Of a DNA stretch of 60,828 nt, positions 54,590 through 60,828 are shown in pieces; the stretch's first letter is position 1, and each line of letters starts with the position of its first letter. The stretch comes from Verrucomicrobiota bacterium (lineage in GTDB: Bacteria; Verrucomicrobiota; Verrucomicrobiia; Limisphaerales; UBA9464), in assembly GCA_947471985.1 (NCBI GenBank), contig CANIZL010000028.1:1-60828 (forward strand), in the 5' to 3' direction. A model generated the notes under the pieces. That model worked only from the letters and a program-made list of their open reading frames with translations, was not told where the DNA came from and did not search any database. The position numbers and the translations under genes are program-made.

Positions 54590-56278
54590 ATGTTACAAGC
54601 AACAGGGCGGCGTCTCGCCCGGATTGCGGGATGGTGGGTGTTGCTGCTTCCGTTGGCGGCCTTCGCAGGCTTGAAACCCGCTGCCAGGGTCCAGACCTCC
54701 GCCCGCAGCGGCTGGTTCACTCAATCATTCAGTTTGGAACTGGCCACCGATTCTCCCGGGGCCACCATCCTGTTCACGACCAACGGGGCCCTGCCGCATC
54801 CCAATTCGGCGACCGTTTACCGGGAGCCCATCACCATTGCCCATACCACCATCGTCCGGGCAATCGCCACCCATCCCAAGCGGACCAATTCCGCAGTCAG
54901 CACGTGGAGTTTTTGTCGTGCCGACGATCTGTTGACTCAAACGGGTGCGGGCTGGCCGGATCACTGGGGTTCGAGGGAAGGCCTTCCGGTTCCGGCCGAC
55001 TATGCGATGGACCCCACTCTGATGGTCCAACCTTCCTTCCCTTCGCAATTGGCGGCGGCGGTCGGCGCCCTGCCCACGATGTCCGTCGTGGTGGACCCTT
55101 CCGATCTTTTCGATTCAAACTCCGGCATCTACGCGCACCCGACCGAATCCGGCGAAGCCTGGGAACGAGCCGCCAGCGTGGAATATTTCCCCACGCCCAC
55201 TTCGGACCTGGCCGACACTGGGTTTCGTCAGCCGTGCGGTATCCGCATTCAGGGCGGATGGAACCGTCGTCCGGAGGAATCCCCCAAACACTCACTCCGG
55301 CTGATCTTCCGCAAACGTTACGGGGAATCACCCCTGCGTTACCCGCTCTTCCCGGGTCGGCCCACTGAATTCAGCACGCTGATCCTGCGCGGCGGCAACA
55401 ACAATTCCTGGCTGCACTGGAGCAGTGAAGAACGTCGTCGGGCCGACTATCTCCGCGACGAATGGATGCGTCAAACCTACGCCGCCCTGGGGCGGACCTC
55501 CGCCCGCGGCCGCTGGGTGCATGTCTACCTGAACGGCCTGTACTGGGGCATCTACGATCTCTGCGAACGTCCCGATGAACATTTTGCCGCCGCCCATCTG
55601 GGAGGCACGTCCGCCGAGTACGACGCGCGCAATGCCGACAAGATCCTGAACGGTGACGACGAAGCGTGGCGCTCACTCTTGCGCCGAATCGAAGCCGGCG
55701 TACCGGACGCCGCCGCGCTGGCCGAGGTGAATCGGCTGCTCGATCTGCCCGCGTTCATCGATTTTGTACTGCTCAATCTGTACGGGGCGAACGGCGATCT
55801 GGACGGTTCCTCCAACTGGTACGCCGCCCGCCGCCGGAAGCCCGAGGGACGATTCCTCTTCTTCGTGTGGGATGGCGAGCGCACCTTGGAGCAAGTCCAG
55901 GACAGTCGATTGTCTGAGGACGCCGCCGATTCGCCGTGGCGGATTTTTCAGAAACTCCGCCAAAATGAGGAATTCCGTCGTCAATTCGCCGCGCGGGCCC
56001 GGAGCGTCTGCCGGGGCGACGGCCCGCTCGCTCCCGCGCCGGCCGCCGCACGTTTTCGCCAGCTGGCCGGGCAACTTGCGCCCGCCCTGCCCCTCGAGTC
56101 CGCCCGCTGGGGTGATCACCGGCTCACGGTTACTCAGTACAAGACCGGACCCTATGAACGCTACACGGTGGAGCAGCACTGGCGCCCGGAAATCAAGCGC
56201 TTGCTGGACGAGTACTTTCCGGCCCGCTCGGCCGCCTTTCTGCAGCAGTTGCAAGCCGGCGGCTTCCCCGTGGAGTGA
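54590..56278 (+). CDS. CotH-kinase-family protein with N-terminal CHB_HEX_C-type domain
   Basis: A 562-residue exported protein. After a signal peptide (WWVLLLPLAAFAGL), residues ~35-100 form a chitobiase/beta-hexosaminidase C-terminal-like domain (ATILFTTNGALPHPNSATVY, TTIVRAIATHPKRTNSAV). The rest is a CotH-type atypical protein kinase domain with IRIQGGWNRRPEESPKHSLRLIF, LILRGGNNNSW, WVHVYLNGLYWGIYDLCERPD, and the metal-binding FLFFVWDGERTLEQV. CotH kinases phosphorylate secreted proteins in other bacteria; the target here is unknown. Convergent with the next gene. Confidence 0.85.
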   Translation: MLQATGRRLARIAGWWVLLLPLAAFAGLKPAARVQTSARSGWFTQSFSLELATDSPGATILFTTNGALPHPNSATVYREPITIAHTTIVRAIATHPKRTNSAVSTWSFCRADDLLTQTGAGWPDHWGSREGLPVPADYAMDPTLMVQPSFPSQLAAAVGALPTMSVVVDPSDLFDSNSGIYAHPTESGEAWERAASVEYFPTPTSDLADTGFRQPCGIRIQGGWNRRPEESPKHSLRLIFRKRYGESPLRYPLFPGRPTEFSTLILRGGNNNSWLHWSSEERRRADYLRDEWMRQTYAALGRTSARGRWVHVYLNGLYWGIYDLCERPDEHFAAAHLGGTSAEYDARNADKILNGDDEAWRSLLRRIEAGVPDAAALAEVNRLLDLPAFIDFVLLNLYGANGDLDGSSNWYAARRRKPEGRFLFFVWDGERTLEQVQDSRLSEDAADSPWRIFQKLRQNEEFRRQFAARARSVCRGDGPLAPAPAAARFRQLAGQLAPALPLESARWGDHRLTVTQYKTGPYERYTVEQHWRPEIKRLLDEYFPARSAAFLQQLQAGGFPVE

Positions 56279-56310
56279 CCTGCCACCCGCGTGAGCTCGG
56301 CTCCCACCCT

Positions 56311-58092
56311 CTAATACGAAACCCGCACCCGATAATAGTTATTGGGCGAAGGTACGGGCGCAGTCACTTCACTCCCATCCAGAGAGGCCGAGTCCGTTAG
56401 GGGCGCCCAAGGTCCCTGGGATGCCGGGGCGGCTTCAATGAGATACCGACGATTTGGCAATACCGGATCAGCCCGCAGCACGATTCGATCTGCCAGCACA
56501 GTTGCGTTCAGCAGCAACCGGGACTGCGGATCCCGCGGATCGGTACCCGCGGTGATTTCGTCCTCGTTGGTGTATCCGTCGTGGTCCGGATCTTCCCCTG
56601 CGGCGATCAATTCCGGACGGACCGTACTTCCGAGGACCGCCGTGAACACACCCACCAAATCCACCCGATTCGTCTCGGCAGGACGCACGCGGAGGAGAAA
56701 CTCTCCCGGGGGCAGATCGACCGCACCAAACCAACCATTGGCGTCGGTCGTAATACTGCGGGTCACCCGCCCCCGCACCTCCACGCGGGCCCCATCCAAA
56801 GCCAGCCCTCCGACCTGCGCCCGTCCCACCATCCGAACGCGATTGGGGCGCGTCTTCCAAGGCATTCCGGGCACCGGCACGGCGGATGAAAACAGCGGGT
56901 CGGAGTGCGTCTCAAACTGATTCGTCATCACCAGACTGCGGAAGAAATCGGCCGGCTTTCGATCCGCTGAAGGGGCCGAGTAACTGGCGAACACCATACC
57001 TTCCACTCCCCCCGGTCGCCCCGTCAACTCGCGCACCGAACGGGCAAGCGCGAGGGTGTCAGTCAGGCTGTTCAATTGGGCGCCGAGCCCGACCACGACC
57101 TGCCGCTGATAGCGGTTGGCCGGCAGGAAATCGCTCCAGGCGCGCCAGTCGGCCGGATGGATCCGGGCCTCGAAATACATCAACGGAACGGCGGTGTCGA
57201 GCGTGCCCTCCCGCAGCCAAGTTCGCCAATCCTGCAAGTCGTGCCGGTAGCCCCGCGTACTTTCCCAGACGATCGGATAGACCCCGCCGGCGTCCGCCCG
57301 ACATCCGGCACTCAGCCGCAACGCCGGTCGTCGGATGCCCATTTCACCGACGATCCGCCGCACCAAAAACGTTAACTGATCCCGGCGAAATTGTTCCCAC
57401 GCGGGCTCGTTCGGCGGCGGGGGCGTCGGGCGGGAGAATCTCTTTTGGTACCGCTCCACAGCGACCGGATTGTAGCCCCACGATTGGGCCTTCTCCGCCG
57501 TTCCACCAGCGGGATACCAAAAATCATCCAGATAGAGCCCATCCAGCTCGTAGCGGGAGACCAGTTCCCCGGCCACGGCAACCAGATGATCGGCCACGGC
57601 CGGGTGCCCGGGATCGAGAACATAGGCGAGACCGAAGTTGGTGCCCCGGAAATCGCGGGTCAGCCATTCCGGATGTTCCCGAGACGCATGCCGGCGATCC
57701 GCCGGCGGGGTATCGCGCTGGTTCCAGACCGGCAGCAGACTGACCCACGCATGCACCTCCAGCCGCGGTCCCTGCTTGGTGTCGTGGGCCTGCCTCACGA
57801 CCTCCGCCAGTGGGTCGAACGCGCCGGCAGCCGCCGGAGCGGGCGGCAGCAATTCAGACCGGTAATTGGCCTGCCCCAGCTTGACCGCTTCGACAAACAA
57901 CGCGTTCAAGTGGGCCGCCCGCGCTACCCGGACCAACTCCGCCACTTCACCGGCGGATTTGATCCCGGCGGGACCCGACTCAACCCACAGGCCGCGCATT
58001 TCCGCCGCCGGTGATTCCTGGGCGAATAAGTGTGGAACAACACCGGCCACCAGCAACGCCCACGCCCGGCGGCAGTTAACAAAACGGAACAT
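56311..58092 (-). CDS. GHL10-like glycoside hydrolase-type protein
   Basis: A 593-residue exported protein of the glycosyl hydrolase-like 10 (GHL10/YngK, DUF187) family. A signal peptide (CRRAWALLVAGVVPHLFA) leads to the catalytic barrel with MRGLWVESGPAG, LNALFVEAVKLGQANYRSELLP, VHAWVSLLPVWNQRDTPPA and YELDGLYLDDFWYP, the motifs of this family. The C-terminal ~190 residues hold two beta domains, one CarboxypepD_reg-like (VEVRGRVTRSITTDANGWFGAVD), then a Ca2+ repeat (DPDHDGYTNEDEITAGTDPRD). ATG 58092 fits the signal peptide. It would act on polysaccharide in the periplasm or outside. Confidence 0.82.
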   Translation of the reverse strand: MFRFVNCRRAWALLVAGVVPHLFAQESPAAEMRGLWVESGPAGIKSAGEVAELVRVARAAHLNALFVEAVKLGQANYRSELLPPAPAAAGAFDPLAEVVRQAHDTKQGPRLEVHAWVSLLPVWNQRDTPPADRRHASREHPEWLTRDFRGTNFGLAYVLDPGHPAVADHLVAVAGELVSRYELDGLYLDDFWYPAGGTAEKAQSWGYNPVAVERYQKRFSRPTPPPPNEPAWEQFRRDQLTFLVRRIVGEMGIRRPALRLSAGCRADAGGVYPIVWESTRGYRHDLQDWRTWLREGTLDTAVPLMYFEARIHPADWRAWSDFLPANRYQRQVVVGLGAQLNSLTDTLALARSVRELTGRPGGVEGMVFASYSAPSADRKPADFFRSLVMTNQFETHSDPLFSSAVPVPGMPWKTRPNRVRMVGRAQVGGLALDGARVEVRGRVTRSITTDANGWFGAVDLPPGEFLLRVRPAETNRVDLVGVFTAVLGSTVRPELIAAGEDPDHDGYTNEDEITAGTDPRDPQSRLLLNATVLADRIVLRADPVLPNRRYLIEAAPASQGPWAPLTDSASLDGSEVTAPVPSPNNYYRVRVSY

Positions 58093-58186
58093 GTGCCACC
58101 AGTGAAACGGACACCCCGGGCGGCGGTCAATGCCGGAACGCCAGGATCCGGCTTGGATTTCCCGCCTGAAGTGCTTTGCTGCCGGC

Positions 58187-58525
58187 ATGACCCTTTTCGA
58201 GAAGATAATCGCACGACAAATCCCGGCCGACATCGTGTACGAGGACGAGTTCGTGCTGGCGTTTCGGGATCTGCACCCCCAGGCCCCCGTCCATGTCTTG
58301 ATCATCCCCAAGAAGCCCATCCCGCGGATTGGTGAGGCCTCCCTGGCCGATCAGGCATTGCTCGGGCACCTCCTGCTCCAGGCCCAGGTCATCGCGCGCC
58401 AACTCGGCGTCTTTGATTCGGGATTTCGGTTGGTGATGAATCAGGGTCGCGACGGCGGCGAATCCGTGCCCCACCTGCACTGCCACTTGCTGGCTGGCCG
58501 CGCGCTCACCTGGCCGCCCGGTTGA
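58187..58525 (+). CDS. HIT-family (histidine triad) nucleotide hydrolase, HinT-like
   Basis: A 112-residue HIT protein. The triad is VPHLHCHLLAGR (HxHxHxx), and YEDEFVLAFRDLHPQAPVHVLIIPKKPI is the family strand pair. HIT proteins of this size hydrolyse nucleoside phosphoramidates. ATG 58187 (MTLFEKIIARQIPAD) matches HinT starts; the upstream in-frame codons are in the shared intergenic space with the leftward hydrolase gene. Convergent with apbE. Confidence 0.92.
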   Translation: MTLFEKIIARQIPADIVYEDEFVLAFRDLHPQAPVHVLIIPKKPIPRIGEASLADQALLGHLLLQAQVIARQLGVFDSGFRLVMNQGRDGGESVPHLHCHLLAGRALTWPPG

Positions 58526-58552
58526 GGTCCACGGAGGACGACGTACGGGTCT

Positions 58553-59488
58553 TCAACCCGGGAGTCCGTGATACCATCCCCGGAGCCCGACTCCTAAGCT
58601 CGGCAGTTCCGACAGGAAGGTCGCCCCCGCCACCAGCAAGGCGGTGCTGAGGACATCCGTAATCAGGCCGCTCGGGCCCACCACGGCCGCCCGCCGTGGA
58701 CCTTCGACCGGTTCACCGGTACGCGGATCCAGGATATGCCCGCGCAGGCGGCCTTGGGGATCCCGATGCGTCCGTCCCCAAGTGGCACTGACCGACAAGG
58801 CGGCGTCCCACAGGGGCACCCGCAGCCGTTCCGTGGGCGGCGACGCCGGCGCGTCCGGCGCATCCGCGATTTCGATCCACCATTCCGCGGCGTCCGGCGG
58901 CGAGCCCAACGCCGCCACGGTACTGGTTCCGCCGTGCAAGAGCGCTGACGTCACACCCGCCTCCCGCAAGACCTCCAGCGCCCGGTCCAAAGCCCACCCC
59001 TTGCCGATACTCCCGAGATCCAACTGAATCCCGGGACGATGAAACCGCACCGCCCCCGCCGCCAACTCCACGTCCCGCCAACCCACCAATCCACGCGCCG
59101 TAGCCATCCGGGACGTCCAGTCTCCTGCGGCGGGATCCGCTTCCCGCCAGAACCGCACCAGCGGACCCACCGTGGGATCAAAGGCGTTCCCGGTCCGTTG
59201 CGACCAGTCGCGGGCCGCCACCAACAAGGCAAACACCGGCAGTAAAACGCGGACCGGCGCGCGAGCGGCCCCGGAATTCACTCGAGCAATCTGGGACTGC
59301 GGTCGATAAACCGATAGCCAGTCTTCCACCTCGGCAATTTCCGCCAACGCGGCTTCCCCCGCCGCCCGCAGCGAGGCCTCCCCAAGGCCCGGTTGCCCGA
59401 TCGGCAATACCAATTCAAACCGCGTCGCCATCGCCGCGATCGCCAAGCGCACCGCCGCACCGCCCGGAGAGCAACATGGATCGAGCAC
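58553..59488 (-). CDS. apbE: FAD:protein FMN transferase ApbE, without export signal
   Basis: A 311-residue ApbE-family flavin transferase that links FMN to a threonine or serine of a target protein. Recognisable parts are MATRFELVLPIG, VYRPQSQIARVNSGA, GNAFDPTVGPLVRFW, LDLGSIGKGWALDRAL, LLHGGTSTVAALG, SATWGRTHRDPQGRLRGHILDPRTGEPVEG and LITDVLSTALLVAG. Unlike many ApbE proteins it lacks a lipoprotein signal, so it should act in the cytosol. Possible starts are GTG 59488, GTG 59452 or ATG 59431. It is the last gene in a row with three sulfur-relay-like genes; the flavinylated partner is not in the window. Confidence 0.85.
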   Translation of the reverse strand: MLDPCCSPGGAAVRLAIAAMATRFELVLPIGQPGLGEASLRAAGEAALAEIAEVEDWLSVYRPQSQIARVNSGAARAPVRVLLPVFALLVAARDWSQRTGNAFDPTVGPLVRFWREADPAAGDWTSRMATARGLVGWRDVELAAGAVRFHRPGIQLDLGSIGKGWALDRALEVLREAGVTSALLHGGTSTVAALGSPPDAAEWWIEIADAPDAPASPPTERLRVPLWDAALSVSATWGRTHRDPQGRLRGHILDPRTGEPVEGPRRAAVVGPSGLITDVLSTALLVAGATFLSELPSLGVGLRGWYHGLPG

Positions 59489-59502
59489 GCCGACAGCTCG
59501 GG

Positions 59503-59694
59503 TTACCAGACCGAGATCGAGTCCGCCGCAAAAATCTGGTCGAGGAGCGCGTCGTAATTCGGCGGCTCAGCGGTCGTCAAATCCGCCACCTGAACGACGA
59601 AATCAGCGGCCCCCGCCTGGGTTTGCTGCTGCTGGATCAACCCGGCCACGAGGTCATCCGCCGGAGCCGTCAAAACGTGCAAAATGGTTCGCAT
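59503..59694 (-). CDS. Small DsrH/TusB-like protein (tentative)
   Basis: A 63-residue protein. The opening MRTILHVLTAPADDLVAGL and the closing DALLDQIFAADSISVW with a terminal Trp resemble the ends of TusB/DsrH, which also ends in Trp, but the protein is shorter (TusB has about 95) and the usual cysteine is absent. Its position between a DsrE-like gene and apbE supports the call more than the sequence does. It may be inactive as a sulfur carrier but keep a structural role. Confidence 0.5.
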   Translation of the reverse strand: MRTILHVLTAPADDLVAGLIQQQQTQAGAADFVVQVADLTTAEPPNYDALLDQIFAADSISVW

Positions 59695-59736
59695 GGTGAG
59701 GCAATTCGCGCTGGGTTTTGGAAAAATTCGTCGGGG

Positions 59737-60099
59737 TTAAAAGCGCAGGACGGCGGTGGCGCGGCTGGCCAGTTCCGCCAGTTGTTGGTCATCGATGGCC
59801 ATCGAGTCGTGCGACGGCACCCCGAGTTCCGCCAGTTCCGGCGCGCCCGCCTGCACATAAATCGGTCGACCGGCCTCCACCAGCAGCGGCAGGTAGCGGG
59901 TGTAATTGTCCTCGTCGCGGAGTTCGTCGACCCACTCCCCCAGCGCCCGGATGGCCGGTCCCCGGAGATAGACGGTGATGGCGACCTTTTTCCAGGCACC
60001 CAGACCGGCCGCAACGCGGATCGCCTCCGCCGGGCGGGCCGTCGTCCGGGGATCGCTCGTCAGCAAAAACAACAGGGAAGGTTGAGCCGCGGAAATCAT
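59737..60099 (-). CDS. DsrE/DsrF-like (TusC-type) protein
   Basis: A 120-residue DsrE-fold protein. LLFLLTSDPRTTARPAEAIRVAAGLGAW is the family's first strand-helix unit, and VAITVYLRGPAIRAL the second. No cysteine is present at the usual carrier position, so like TusC it is probably a structural partner. ATG 60099 is used; a TTG at 60111 overlapping the previous stop is an alternative start. Middle member of the trio upstream of apbE. Confidence 0.7.
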   Translation of the reverse strand: MISAAQPSLLFLLTSDPRTTARPAEAIRVAAGLGAWKKVAITVYLRGPAIRALGEWVDELRDEDNYTRYLPLLVEAGRPIYVQAGAPELAELGVPSHDSMAIDDQQLAELASRATAVLRF

Positions 60100-60107
60100 G
60101 GGAACGT

Positions 60108-60428
60108 TCAATTGAAACTCACCATCCGGTCCGTGCTGGCGAACATGTCACTGAGGACCGTCAGACCGACATAAGTCGCCCGCGCATCCACCGGAAGCCC
60201 CCGCTGCTGAGCCCCGTAAGCGCACGCATAAAGCTTCAGTCCGGAAGTGCACAGCCGCTGCAACTCTCCGTCCCCCACCCCAGCCACGGCATCATCCAGA
60301 CAGTAGAAGTACGTATCCAGTCCGCGCCCCAGCGCGGCCGCGGCCAATTCCACGCCGCGGCGAAACCCCGGCCGTTCCGGACCACAGGTCAACAAGAGTC
60401 CAAATTTTCGCCCACGTAGATCCGCCAT
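60108..60428 (-). CDS. DsrE-family (TusD-type) sulfur-relay protein
   Basis: A 106-residue DsrE-fold protein. FGLLLTCGPERPGFRRGVELAAAAL is the phosphate-loop-like first unit, GLDTYFYCLDDAVAG the second, and LKLYACAYGAQQRGL contains the conserved carrier cysteine in the place where TusD/DsrE holds its persulfide. ATG 60428 (MADLRGRKFGLLL) is the natural start. It overlaps or abuts the next gene, so the three small genes and apbE are transcribed together. A tRNA 2-thiolation or sulfur-trafficking role is suggested by family only. Confidence 0.75.
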   Translation of the reverse strand: MADLRGRKFGLLLTCGPERPGFRRGVELAAAALGRGLDTYFYCLDDAVAGVGDGELQRLCTSGLKLYACAYGAQQRGLPVDARATYVGLTVLSDMFASTDRMVSFN

Positions 60429-60828
60429 CACACCACAGAGCGAAACCCAGGGATGGCACGGGGTCAATCACCGGAAGCAGCCAGCGATCCCGACCGATCC
60501 GGGGAATCTCGCGAGGTCCTCGACGGCGGCGGTCCGCCGGCACAGTTGCAACAAACGCTCGTGCCGAACGGGACCCAAATCACCAAAGGGTGTGAGACAG
60601 AAATCTTCTACTGAAGGTAAATGACGCGATCTGACAGTGTTTGGTGTCTAGGAGGCCTCGCCAAAAAAGCGACGGACGGGGTCACGCGGAGACGCGGGGA
60701 ACACGGAGGAGTCCCCCGGAAATTATTCATTTTCCCTCTCCGCGCCTCCGCGCCTACCAATGAACTGAACCAAATTCGCGCCACTTGGGCGTCTTTGATT
60801 CAGGTTGCCGGGATTGGGTCGGATTCCT
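60429..60828. other. 400-base terminal region: promoter side of the DsrE cluster and an inverted repeat
   Basis: No gene is apparent to the window's end. The DsrE cluster must be driven from here, but I see no convincing promoter hexamers. The part from 60681 to 60753 carries an inverted repeat with GC-rich arms and a tandem 8-base unit, listed separately. A gene could begin beyond 60828. Confidence 0.5.
60685..60752. repeat. Inverted repeat with tandem CTCCGCGC units
   Basis: CGCGGAGACGCGG (60685-60697) pairs with CCGCGCCTCCGCG (60740-60752) at 12 of 13 positions. The right arm also contains CTCCGCGC twice in tandem (60738-60753). The look is that of REP-like intergenic elements in GC-rich genomes; no second copy is in this window. 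Confidence 0.65.

Noticed and set aside
60292-60543. An 83-codon minus-strand frame overlapping the DsrE gene
   Set aside because: Pro/Arg/Gly-rich with no family character and it conflicts with the well-supported DsrE-like protein.
60777-60810. Similarity of the window end to the HIT gene (RHLGVFDSG against RQLGVFDSG, with a shared 13-base word)
   Set aside because: Dozens of shared 13-mers are expected by chance in 61 kb, the flanks match only about 14 of 21, and no HIT motif follows before the edge. Not enough for a duplicate or fragment.

Overview
The window is GC-rich, densely coded bacterial chromosome with no ribosomal RNA, tRNA, CRISPR array, transposase or phage gene that I could recognise. 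It most likely comes from a Verrucomicrobiota member, perhaps near Pedosphaerales/Limisphaerales. The pointers are a complete alternative complex III operon, a folP-cdaA-cdaR-glmM cluster, an enlarged signal peptidase I, Tat-exported NIPSNAP and glycosylasparaginase proteins, a tiny very basic protein of a kind I associate with this phylum, and large secreted or repeat proteins (CotH, M4 peptidase, WA-rich solenoid). The taxon is inferred from gene content only.

Layout. 1-4.4 kb (+): the end of a Kef-type antiporter, a TerC-like membrane protein, a class V aminotransferase and an exported PQQ-type sugar dehydrogenase. 4.5-7.8 kb (-): an HflK/HflC-like SPFH pair, a SET-domain protein and a Tat-exported NIPSNAP protein. 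7.9-19.1 kb (-): ten tightly packed respiratory genes, actABCDEF, a 124-residue membrane protein, and three genes shaped like cbb3 oxidase ccoN, ccoO and ccoP. The CcoN-like protein lacks every heme and copper ligand expected at the aligned positions. The 434-base leader before actA holds a CRP-type palindrome and an 11-bp hairpin. 19.5-31.6 kb: a sugar isomerase-like TIM barrel, NhaD, a methyltransferase with a YfhO-like membrane giant, a DUF4870 gene broken at a C7 run, a secreted M4 peptidase, NadD, a glycosylasparaginase and a DUF5679 protein. 31.7-40.8 kb: an M23 peptidase with a lipoprotein, a 37-residue basic protein with its own terminator, SDR, VOC and HAD enzymes, then Lnt, an SDR, LepB and a beta-propeller protein.

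41.0-51.9 kb is core housekeeping: folP, the diadenylate cyclase cdaA with cdaR and glmM, dnaB behind a hairpin that abuts its start codon, an Rsm22-like and a Methyltransf_32 methyltransferase, a PHP phosphatase, nusB, carA, and an FHA protein behind a palindrome and a near-leaderless promoter. 52.0-60.8 kb: an 804-residue WA-rich repeat protein, CotH, a GHL10-like hydrolase, a HIT hydrolase, and ApbE clustered with three small DsrE/F/H-like sulfur-relay proteins. The window ends in a repeat-bearing intergenic stretch.

Functionally the strongest theme is respiration: ACIII oxidises quinol and feeds cytochromes, and here it is followed by a cbb3-shaped module that cannot be a normal oxidase. 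A second theme is envelope work (Lnt, LepB, M23, lipoprotein, cdaA-glmM). Start codons were moved downstream of the longest reading frame where a signal peptide, family N-terminus or overlap with the previous gene argued for it.
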